NCBI GenBank assembly: GCA_050741255.1
Contig: JBOIEQ010000176.1
Location: forward strand, 1-8,629
Length of the DNA: 8,629 nt
Direction of reading: 5' to 3'
Source: CAZXNF01 sp050741255
GTDB lineage: Bacteria > Pseudomonadota > Gammaproteobacteria > Burkholderiales > SG8-41
The position numbers and the translations under genes were made by a program. Shown piece after piece: positions 1 through 5,554 of this stretch (its first letter is position 1; each line of letters starts with the position of its first letter). The notes below the pieces were generated by a model, which ran no database searches, was not told the DNA's origin, and saw only the letters and a program-made list of their open reading frames with translations.

Positions 1-181
1 GGACCACCTGCTGCCCCAGGTTCTCGCTCAGCTTCGCCGCGATGCGGCGGGCGAGGATATCGGTGCCGCCGCCGGGGGCGAGGGAGATGACGAGGCGGAT
101 GGGTTTGTCGGGGTACTGCTGGGGGAGGGCGGGGGCGCTGAATGGGCACAGAAGAAAAAAGCAAAAGAGTAAGCGGGGCAT
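1..181 (-). CDS. Bug/TctC-family solute-binding protein, N-terminal part (runs off left edge)
   Basis: Sixty codons are visible before the window ends. They begin with a short hydrophobic signal peptide (MPRLLFCFFLLCPF, then SAPA and LPQQYP). Next comes the family signature YPDKPIRLVISLAPGGGTD, followed by ILARRIAAKLSENLGQQVV, the usual first beta-strand, PGGxxD ligand-binding loop and helix of Bug (TctC-like) periplasmic binding proteins. These proteins bind small carboxylates or related ligands and usually deliver them to TctAB membrane proteins, none of which is in view. I chose the ATG at 181 because a GAGG lies 9 bases upstream. An in-frame ATG at 196 is possible and would add five residues. 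The gene lies just downstream, on the same strand, of the restriction-modification operon, and a 14-base sequence just upstream of its start is nearly repeated on the far side of that operon. The family call is firm; the ligand is unknown. Confidence 0.85.
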   Translation of the reverse strand, partial: MPRLLFCFFLLCPFSAPALPQQYPDKPIRLVISLAPGGGTDILARRIAAKLSENLGQQVV

Positions 182-184
182 TTC

Positions 185-198
185 GTGAGGCCTCATGC
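185..198 (+). repeat. Left copy of near-direct repeat bracketing the R-M operon
   Basis: GTGAGGCCTCATGC here and GTGAGCCTCATGC at 1917-1929 are in the same orientation and differ only by one extra G. They lie just outside the two ends of the AT-rich restriction-modification block. They could be a duplicated target, a recombination scar or chance. The left copy overlaps the start region of the flanking Bug gene, so part of its sequence is constrained by that gene. Confidence 0.5.
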
Positions 199-239
199 GG
201 AGACGTGACTAACGAAACCTTAGTACAAGCTATTGGTCG

Positions 240-851
240 TTATTGAGAAATGCCAACAACTACAAGAGGTACAGCAGGCACGCCTCGTCCGTTACGTATT
301 ACGTTATAAAGTTCGCCTTCGTAGTAACCTGGCCCTGAAGACATATGCTGCTGTAGCGCCTTCATCGGCAATATTTCAATTCCAACATCAATCTGATCTC
401 GCACGTAGAACGCAAGATGCTTAACGAATAAGTCGTATGCAACAAAAGAATATTTGCCGAACTGCACTTCGATTGCCACGCGGTCTTTGACAAAATCTGT
501 TTGGTTATAGCTAAGAATGGGCATTAGCCCAGCCTTTTCGATTTCCTGCTTCTGCTCGTTGGCGCTTTGAGTCAGAGTCTGACGAATCATCTTTTCGTCA
601 TGTGTTACCCAGTACGTCACGCGACTTTCTTTCCATCCGCGCGCTTTAAGCAATTTCGAAAAATTGCTATTCATATCTATCGGGCTGTATTTAAGTTGCC
701 CTTGCATGCGTAACTCCTTACTAACTTTTGTTCTGCATGCGGCAGCATCGACAGCTTCAATTACTGCTTTGATTTCCGTCCACAGCTTTGCCTTATGAAC
801 GAGTAGATACTCAAGTCCGTTCAAGTGCGAATACGTCTTGACGATCTTCAT
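240..851 (-). CDS. Type II restriction endonuclease, BglII/BstYI-like
   Basis: This 203-residue protein is a probable homodimeric type II endonuclease. The basis is a D-x8-E-x-Q array: Asp119, Glu128 and Gln130 in the segment TDFVKDRVAIEVQFGKY. It matches the metal-binding D/E/Q pattern of the BglII active site (Asp84, Glu93, Gln95 in BglII). Length and overall texture (YSHLNGLEYLL near the N-terminus, YSPIDMNSNFSKLLKARGW at 55-73) fit the BglII/BstYI family, whose members cut AGATCT or RGATCY. I cannot tell which sequence this one recognises. An obvious equivalent of BglII Asn69 is not at the expected offset. Its ATG overlaps the methyltransferase TGA by four bases (ATGA, 848-851), with no strong ribosome site of its own, so translational coupling to the methyltransferase is likely. 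It is AT-rich relative to its neighbours and ends in TAA at 240-242. Family and pairing are well supported; activity and specificity are inferred. Confidence 0.85.
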   Translation of the reverse strand: MKIVKTYSHLNGLEYLLVHKAKLWTEIKAVIEAVDAAACRTKVSKELRMQGQLKYSPIDMNSNFSKLLKARGWKESRVTYWVTHDEKMIRQTLTQSANEQKQEIEKAGLMPILSYNQTDFVKDRVAIEVQFGKYSFVAYDLFVKHLAFYVRDQIDVGIEILPMKALQQHMSSGPGYYEGELYNVIRNGRGVPAVPLVVVGISQ

Positions 852-1852
852 GCTTTACCCGCGTAGGGTCGTCGTTCTTGGAGTAATCGGTATTGAACCC
901 CATGATCCGATTGTTCTCGCTCAATTGGAGCTTGCCGCCAGGGGTTTTTAGTCAAACTGTTACCGGCCTTTTGTGGATCGTACACCGGGGTATTCATCTC
1001 TCTGACTGGCAAGCTGCCTTCAATCGCCTGAGCTAATCTTTGGCGCGCGATCTTTACGTACTCGGGCATCTTTTCCACACCACAACCGCGCCTCTTGTTC
1101 CTTAAGGCCGCGGCAACCGATGTGCCTACGCCGGCAAATGGATCAAAGACCAAATCGTGAGGCATTGTGAGCGACAGAAGCAGTCTCTCTGCCAGTTCGA
1201 TGGGGAACTGGCACGGATGACTGGTTTTTTCGACATGGTTATTCTTTACGTTTGGGAATATCCAAACATCACCAGGATTCTTCCCCAAGGGATTGCCGGA
1301 GAGTTGGCCAGCTTTTGGTCCTTTGAAGTATTTTTTGCCGGGATATTTTTGCGGCACGCGAATAGGGTTGAGATTAAACGTGTAGTCGTCGGATTTCGTA
1401 AACCACATGATGGTTTCATAGCGACCAGACAACCGTCGAGAACAGTGTAATCCGTGCTCAAAGTGCCAGACGATACGATTTCTTAACTTTAGCCCGTGCT
1501 TGGCAAAAGCCGGATACAAGGCAATATCAAGAGGCACAATCGCACCATTGCTAACGTAGTTTCCTACCTGCCAACAAATGCTTCCCCGCGGTGACAAAAT
1601 GCGAACGCATTCATCAATGACATCTTGTTGCCACGCAAGATAGGTTTCTAAATCGCCTCTTTTTTCGTACTTTTTCCCAAGGTTATAAGGTGGAGAAGTT
1701 ACAACTAGCTGTACGGATTCGTCAGGCATACCGCGCATGAATTGCACGCAGTCGCCTTGATGGAAAACAGCCTGATGTTCTGCCGAATACTCGGATGCGA
1801 TCGACCGTTTCGATGCGAGATTGCCATCGGATGTGCGCTTTTCGTTAGCCAT
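848..1852 (-). CDS. Beta-class DNA methyltransferase (SPPY type) of the R-M pair, probably N4-cytosine
   Basis: This 334-residue protein is the modification partner of the BglII-like nuclease and should transfer a methyl group from S-adenosylmethionine to the recognition site. The catalytic motif IV, TSPPYN, is at residues 52-57, and the AdoMet-binding motif I, DPFAGVGTS, is at 237-245 with a motif II-like GVE at 258-260. A catalytic motif ahead of the AdoMet motif defines the beta class (DNA methylase N-4/N-6 domain). HPCQFP at 212-217 is the usual conserved block before the binding motif. SPPY is commonest in N4-cytosine enzymes, and as I recall the BglII methyltransferase is of that kind, but N6-adenine cannot be excluded. 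The ATG at 1852 has only a weak ribosome site. Transcribing the methylase first, with the nuclease coupled behind it, is a common protective order. No controller (C) gene is seen beside it. GC is about 45-48%, against 65-68% in the flanks. Confidence 0.9.
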   Translation of the reverse strand: MANEKRTSDGNLASKRSIASEYSAEHQAVFHQGDCVQFMRGMPDESVQLVVTSPPYNLGKKYEKRGDLETYLAWQQDVIDECVRILSPRGSICWQVGNYVSNGAIVPLDIALYPAFAKHGLKLRNRIVWHFEHGLHCSRRLSGRYETIMWFTKSDDYTFNLNPIRVPQKYPGKKYFKGPKAGQLSGNPLGKNPGDVWIFPNVKNNHVEKTSHPCQFPIELAERLLLSLTMPHDLVFDPFAGVGTSVAAALRNKRRGCGVEKMPEYVKIARQRLAQAIEGSLPVREMNTPVYDPQKAGNSLTKNPWRQAPIEREQSDHGVQYRLLQERRPYAGKA

Positions 1853-1906
1853 GTCGAATCTTATCAGTCAGCGGGAATTTGGCGGCTATAGAGTATTTTC
1901 CGCACT

Positions 1907-1923
1907 GGCTCACCCGGTGAGCC
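1907..1923. repeat. Near-perfect palindrome upstream of the R-M operon and the MmgE/PrpD gene
   Basis: GGCTCACC and GGTGAGCC are perfect 8-base inverted arms around a single C. It lies in the 138-base divergent gap between the methyltransferase start (1852) and the MmgE/PrpD start (1991). A second hairpin, with TGCCC at 1927-1931 pairing GGGCA at 1940-1944 and extendable by AGCC 1920-1923 with GGCT 1945-1948, competes for bases 1920-1923. It could be an operator for either gene or a leader hairpin. I found no convincing -35/-10 pair in this gap; TAAAAT at 1948-1953 is only an isolated -10-like hexamer. Confidence 0.4.
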
Positions 1924-1929
1924 TCATGC
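1917..1929 (+). repeat. Right copy of near-direct repeat bracketing the R-M operon
   Basis: GTGAGCCTCATGC matches 185-198 apart from a single G deletion. It partly coincides with the right arm of the palindrome at 1907-1923, so the similarity might instead reflect that secondary structure. No transposase, integrase or tRNA end is visible next to either copy. Confidence 0.5.
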
Positions 1930-1990
1930 CCTCCCATGCGGGCAGGCTAAAATCCCATACGTAGTCAATATTTTTGCCCGACGATTCCCA

Positions 1991-3358
1991 ATGCCCACCC
2001 TCGCAGAAAAAATGGGCGCCTACGCGGCGACCCTGAAGTACGAAGATTTGCCTCCCGAAGTCGTGCACCAGTGCAAGCGCATGATCGTGGACACGATCGG
2101 CTGCGCGCTCGGCGGTTTTGACAGCGAACCCTCCCGCATCGCCCGCGAATACGCGGCGACGGTGACGAGCACCCAGCCGGCGACGGTCATGTGCACCGGC
2201 CAGCAGACGAGCCCCGATCTCGCCGTGTTCGCCAACGGCGTGATGATCCGCTACCTCGATTACAACGACGGCTACATCGGCCGCGAAGCCGGACACCCGA
2301 GCGACAGCATCGCGGCACTCATCTCGGCGGCCGAGATCGGCAATGCGAGCGGGCGCGACCTGATCGTCGCGACGGCGATCATTTACGAAGTCTTCTGCCG
2401 CATGTGCGACATCGTGAACTTCAAGCCGATGGGCTTCGACCACACGACGATCGGCGCCATGGCGAGCGTGCTGGGCGCGGCGCGGCTGATGGGGCTGTCG
2501 CAGACGCAGATCACGACGGCGCTCAACCTGACGGTGGCGGCGAACGTTTCGCTTTACCAGACGCGCATCGGCAACGTGTCGATGTGGAAAGGTTGCGCCT
2601 ACGCCAACGCCAGCCGCAACTCGATGTTCTACGCGCAGATGGCGGCGCGCGGCGTGACCGGACCGTCGCCGGTGTTCGAGGGCCGCGGCGGCTATTTCGT
2701 GGCGGTGACGCGCAAGCCCTTCGAACTCGCGCCCTTCGGCGGCAAGGGCCAGTCGTTCAAGGTCATGGACTGCCTGATCAAGCGCTATCCGCTGGGCCAG
2801 TATTCGCAGTCGGTGGTGCAGGCAGCGATGGAAGCGCGCGAACGCGTGAAGGACGTGCGCGACATCGCCGAAATCCATGTGCGCACGCTGCATACGGCCA
2901 TCGAGATGATGGCGGGCGACCCGGACAAGTGGACGCCGGCCAACCGCGAGACGGCGGACCACAGCATGCCCTACACGGCGGGCGTGGCGCTGAAGTACGG
3001 ATCCATGGACCTCAAGTATTTCGACGATCCCTACCTGCACGATCCCGAACTGCTGGGCCTGGTCGCGAAGATCAAGTGCAGCGTGTCGGAGGAGGCGAAC
3101 AGCCGCGAACCGGAGGCGATGCTGTGCGACCTCGACATGATGCTGAAGGACGGCAGGAAGGAGGCGATCCGGGTGGAATATCATCGGGGGCATCCGAAGA
3201 ACCCCATGTCGGACGCGGAGATCGAGGAGAAATTCCGGTCGCTGGTGGGCGAACAGATGCCCGCGACGCAGACGAACAATCTGCTCCAGGCCATCTGGAA
3301 CCTCGACCAGGCGCGGGACGTGCGTGAACTGATTGCGCTGACGAGGGTCAAGGGCTAG
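1991..3358 (+). CDS. MmgE/PrpD-family protein (2-methylcitrate dehydratase-like)
   Basis: This 455-residue cytoplasmic enzyme is full length for the MmgE/PrpD family, which includes 2-methylcitrate dehydratase, cis-aconitate decarboxylase and iminodisuccinate epimerase. Family landmarks are the N-terminal VHQCKRMIVDTIGCALGG (25-42), YLDYND (88-93), GHPSD with His102, FDHTTIGAMASVLGAARLMGL with His151 (149-169), WKGCAYANASR with Lys200, and TADHSMPY with His324. The YSQSVVQAAME block (271-281) resembles true PrpD (FHSQTAVEAAM in E. coli as I recall), but with Tyr where PrpD has His. The substrate is therefore uncertain, and I leave the gene symbol empty. No signal peptide is present. The ATG at 1991 has a weak ribosome site but gives the expected N-terminus. 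A Bug binding-protein gene follows 104 bases downstream, a common pairing that suggests the enzyme acts on an imported carboxylate. Most long reading frames on the opposite strand here are by-products of GC-rich codons. Confidence 0.92.
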   Translation: MPTLAEKMGAYAATLKYEDLPPEVVHQCKRMIVDTIGCALGGFDSEPSRIAREYAATVTSTQPATVMCTGQQTSPDLAVFANGVMIRYLDYNDGYIGREAGHPSDSIAALISAAEIGNASGRDLIVATAIIYEVFCRMCDIVNFKPMGFDHTTIGAMASVLGAARLMGLSQTQITTALNLTVAANVSLYQTRIGNVSMWKGCAYANASRNSMFYAQMAARGVTGPSPVFEGRGGYFVAVTRKPFELAPFGGKGQSFKVMDCLIKRYPLGQYSQSVVQAAMEARERVKDVRDIAEIHVRTLHTAIEMMAGDPDKWTPANRETADHSMPYTAGVALKYGSMDLKYFDDPYLHDPELLGLVAKIKCSVSEEANSREPEAMLCDLDMMLKDGRKEAIRVEYHRGHPKNPMSDAEIEEKFRSLVGEQMPATQTNNLLQAIWNLDQARDVRELIALTRVKG

Positions 3359-3363
3359 AGCAT

Positions 3364-3430
3364 CGTCATACCGGCGAAGGCCGGTATCCAGCGAGTTCAG
3401 ATCTGGACACCGGCCTGCGCCGGTGTGACG
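3364..3430. repeat. REP-like double hairpin (two inverted 28-base units)
   Basis: Two 28-base arms, 3364-3391 and 3403-3430, are inverted repeats of each other (25/28 matches). Each arm is also a perfect 8-base stem with a four-base loop: ATACCGGC/GCCGGTAT around GAAG at 3369-3388, and ACACCGGC/GCCGGTGT around CTGC at 3406-3425 or within a base of it. Two of the three differences between arms are compensatory: a T-A pair in one stem is a C-G pair in the other. This matches the widespread proteobacterial dispersed repeat that begins CGTCATxCCGGCG. It sits between the MmgE/PrpD gene and the Bug gene, where it may stabilise or attenuate the transcript. The 11-base spacer begins a BglII site (AGATCT, 3399-3404). 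Confidence 0.75.
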
Positions 3431-3462
3431 GTCGTACTGGGGTAACCGAAGGAGTTCTGCCG

Positions 3463-4455
3463 ATGTTGAAACAAGTCATCTGCGCGCTGGCCGTCCCGGC
3501 CGCGCTGCTGGCCGCCGCCGCGACAGCCGCGGACAAGGCCGCTGACAAAGCGGCCGACCGCTATCCCGCGCAGCCCATCCGCTTCCTCGTGCCGAATCCT
3601 CCGGGCGGCGGCAGCGACGCGGTGGCGCGCATCCTGGCCACGGAGCTGTCGAAGAGCCTCGCCCAGCAGGTCGTGGTCGACAACCGCGGTGGCGGCGGCG
3701 GGATCATCGCCAACGACACGGCGGCGCATGCCACGCCGGACGGCTACACGATGCTGCTGGGTTTCATCGGGCCGATGGTCATTACCCCGGCGATGCTGAA
3801 AACGCCGTACGACTCTCTGAAGGACTTCGCGCCGGTCAGCCTCGTCGCGGCGGGGCAGTACATGCTGGTGCTGCACCCCTCGGTGCCGGCGAAGAACCTC
3901 AAGGACTTCGTCGCCTACGCGAAGGCGAATCCCACCAAGCTTAATTACGGTTCCGCCGGCAACGGCTCGCCGCTGCATCTCGCGCCGGAACTCTTCAAGG
4001 CGCGCGCGGGCATCGAGATGGCGCACGTGCCTTACAAGGGTGGCGGCCCAGCCACGGCAGCGGTGCTGGCGGGCGAGGTGCAGGTGCTGTTCGGCAGCAT
4101 CACCTCGGTACTGCCGCAGGTAAAGGCCGGCAAGCTCACGCCGATCGGCGTGACGGGCGCGAAGCGTTCGCCGATCGCACCGGAATATCCGACGATCGCC
4201 GAACTGGGCTATCCCGGTTTCGAAATGACCTCGTGGTACGGCGTGCTGCTGCCCGCGAAAACGCCGCCGGCCATTGTCAGGAAGCTCAACGACGCCATCG
4301 TGGCGGCGCTGAAGAATCCGGACGTGGTCGAGCAGATGAAGCGCCAGGGCATGGACACCATCGGCAGCAGCCCGGCGGAGTTCTCGGCCTACCTCAGGAC
4401 CGAAACCGAGAAGTGGGCGAAGGTCGTGAAGGCGGCGGGCATCAAACCGGATTAG
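3463..4455 (+). CDS. Bug/TctC-family periplasmic solute-binding protein
   Basis: This 330-residue protein is full length for the family. The ATG at 3463 has a strong ribosome site (AAGGAG at 3449-3454, 8-base spacer). Residues 1-22 form a Sec signal peptide (MLKQVICALAVPAALLAAAA, cleavage near TAA). An unusual linker of three near-identical A-D-K-A units follows (23-33), encoded by diverged codons. The mature domain has YPAQPIRFLVPNPPGGGSD (34-52, ligand loop PGGGSD), VVDNRGGGGG (71-80), TPDGYTMLLG (91-100), PYDSLKDFAPVS (115-126), HVPYKGGGP (188-196), and PTIAELGYPGFE (243-254). Family members bind carboxylates such as citrate, glutarate or aromatic acids for tripartite tricarboxylate transport, or act as sensors when no permease is present. 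It is probably co-transcribed with the MmgE/PrpD gene unless the intervening repeat terminates the transcript. The ligand is unknown. Confidence 0.93.
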   Translation: MLKQVICALAVPAALLAAAATAADKAADKAADRYPAQPIRFLVPNPPGGGSDAVARILATELSKSLAQQVVVDNRGGGGGIIANDTAAHATPDGYTMLLGFIGPMVITPAMLKTPYDSLKDFAPVSLVAAGQYMLVLHPSVPAKNLKDFVAYAKANPTKLNYGSAGNGSPLHLAPELFKARAGIEMAHVPYKGGGPATAAVLAGEVQVLFGSITSVLPQVKAGKLTPIGVTGAKRSPIAPEYPTIAELGYPGFEMTSWYGVLLPAKTPPAIVRKLNDAIVAALKNPDVVEQMKRQGMDTIGSSPAEFSAYLRTETEKWAKVVKAAGIKPD

Positions 4456-4465
4456 GCAATCATGT

Positions 4466-4527
4466 GCAGGCGGTCCTGACTCGTTGTCTGATCCGTCCTG
4501 CCGATGCGGAAAGCCGCGGCAGCGGCT
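4466..4527. terminator. Hairpins in the convergent gap between two Bug genes
   Basis: The 88-base gap between convergent stops (4455 and 4544) holds two hairpin candidates. The first pairs GCAGGCGG (4466-4473) with CCG-T-CCTGC (4493-4501), eight pairs with one bulged T. The second pairs AGCCGC (4512-4517) with GCGGCT (4522-4527) around GGCA. Neither is followed by a T tract on either strand, so intrinsic termination is only a positional inference. Confidence 0.3.
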
Positions 4528-4543
4528 GGCCGATGTCCCCTCG

Positions 4544-5554
4544 TCACTCCCCGCGAATCTGGTTGGTATCGATGATCTTCTTCCAGCGTGCGAAGTCGGT
4601 GCGGATGAAAGCGGCGAAAGCCTCCAGTCCCACGGCATCAGCCTCGGCCCCCTGGCCGTTGACGACGTCGCTGAACTCCTTCGTTTTGGCGATGGCCGCG
4701 ATTTCGTTGTTGAGCGCGATCGCGATTTTGCGCGGCATTTTCGGCGGCGCGAGGAGGCCCTGCCAGTTGTCGACGCCGAAGCCGGGCACGCCGGATTCCG
4801 CGATGGTCGGCGTGTCCGGCAGCAGGCGGCTGCGCTTGAAGTTGGACACGGCCACCAGCGTCAGCCGCCCGGACTTGGTGTGCGGGATCACGCTCGGATA
4901 GGTCGCGAACGAAATATCGGTTTCGCCGCCGATCAGCGCGGTAATGCCGGGCCCGCCGCCCTTGTAGGGCACGTGCGTCAGTTCGATGCCGGTCGTGGCC
5001 CGGAACAGTTCGCCGGTCAGGTGGCCGAACGCGCCGGTACCCGAGGACGCGTAGGTGAAGGGCGCCTTGCGCTGCTTCGCCTGCGCGAGCAGGTCGCCCA
5101 CCGTGTTGATCTTCAGCTTGGGGTTGGCGACCAGCACGTTCACCACGGACACGACCTTGCTGATCGGCGTCAGGTCCTTGAGCGAATCGTACGGGACGTT
5201 CTTGTAGAGGTTGGGCCCGATGGTGATGGGCGAATCCGAGGTGAACACCAGGGTGTAGCCGTCGGGCTCGGCCTTCGCGACGAGATCGGTGCCGATCACG
5301 CCGCCCGCGCCGCCGCGATTGTCGACGACGAAGTTCTGCCCGAACGCCGCCTGCAGGCGCTGCGCCAGCACGCGGGCGAAAATGTCGGTCGCGCCGCCGG
5401 GCGCAAACGGACAGACCACACGCAGGGTCTTGGTCGGCCATTCGCCGGCCGGCTGTGCCACGGCGCCGGCGGCGACCAGTGAGCACGCGCCCCCGATGAT
5501 CACCCTCTGCACGGCGCGGCGCAGTGTCACACTGCCGATCGGGTGCGTGTTCAA
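4544..5554 (-). CDS. Bug/TctC-family periplasmic solute-binding protein with TTG start
   Basis: Read from a TTG at 5554, this is a 336-residue protein of normal family length. The reading frame stays open to an ATG at 5677, but that would add 41 arginine-rich residues antecedent to the signal peptide and overlap the dioxygenase deeply. The TTG is preceded by AAGGAG (5562-5567 on the plus strand as CTCCTT) at a 7-base spacing, and it overlaps the dioxygenase stop as TTGA. The N-terminus is then a signal peptide with hydrophobic core VIIGGACSLVAAGAVA and likely cleavage after AVA at residue 33. A GTG at 5530 is a weaker alternative. Family marks are WPTKTLRVVCPFAPGGATD (39-57), VVDNRGGAGG (76-85), EPDGYTLVF (96-104), PYDSLKDLTPISK (121-133), HVPYKGGGPG (194-203), and PTIAESGVPGFG (249-260). 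It is translationally coupled to the dioxygenase and so may bind that enzyme's substrate. The ligand is unknown. Confidence 0.92.
   Translation of the reverse strand: MNTHPIGSVTLRRAVQRVIIGGACSLVAAGAVAQPAGEWPTKTLRVVCPFAPGGATDIFARVLAQRLQAAFGQNFVVDNRGGAGGVIGTDLVAKAEPDGYTLVFTSDSPITIGPNLYKNVPYDSLKDLTPISKVVSVVNVLVANPKLKINTVGDLLAQAKQRKAPFTYASSGTGAFGHLTGELFRATTGIELTHVPYKGGGPGITALIGGETDISFATYPSVIPHTKSGRLTLVAVSNFKRSRLLPDTPTIAESGVPGFGVDNWQGLLAPPKMPRKIAIALNNEIAAIAKTKEFSDVVNGQGAEADAVGLEAFAAFIRTDFARWKKIIDTNQIRGE

Noticed and set aside
210..242. Inverted repeat TAACGA/TCGTTA at the end of the nuclease gene as a terminator
   Set aside because: Only six pairs with a 21-base loop and no T tract. The right arm contains the stop codon. 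Too weak to call.
233..424. Small plus-strand open frame of 63 codons in the R-M cassette as a possible controller gene
   Set aside because: Antisense to the nuclease coding sequence and without a helix-turn-helix pattern, so it is not a C protein.
1853..1990. C-protein operator (C-box) upstream of the methyltransferase
   Set aside because: I looked for paired GACT/AGTC half-sites and found only isolated GACT-like bits. No C gene is in the window.
1910..3193. Long open frame on the minus strand opposite the MmgE/PrpD gene (427 codons)
   Set aside because: Histidine- and arginine-rich composition with no recognisable domain, typical of the antisense of GC-rich codons. The plus strand carries a clear full-length family member.
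3397..4638. Long open frame on the minus strand opposite the plus-strand Bug gene (413 codons)
   Set aside because: Arginine-rich shadow without motifs. Its C-terminal end reads through the intergenic hairpin repeat, giving the VTPAQAGVQI string usual for translated copies of that repeat.
4484..5482. Plus-strand open frame opposite the minus-strand Bug gene
   Set aside because: Low-complexity antisense frame. The minus strand has the signal peptide and all family motifs.
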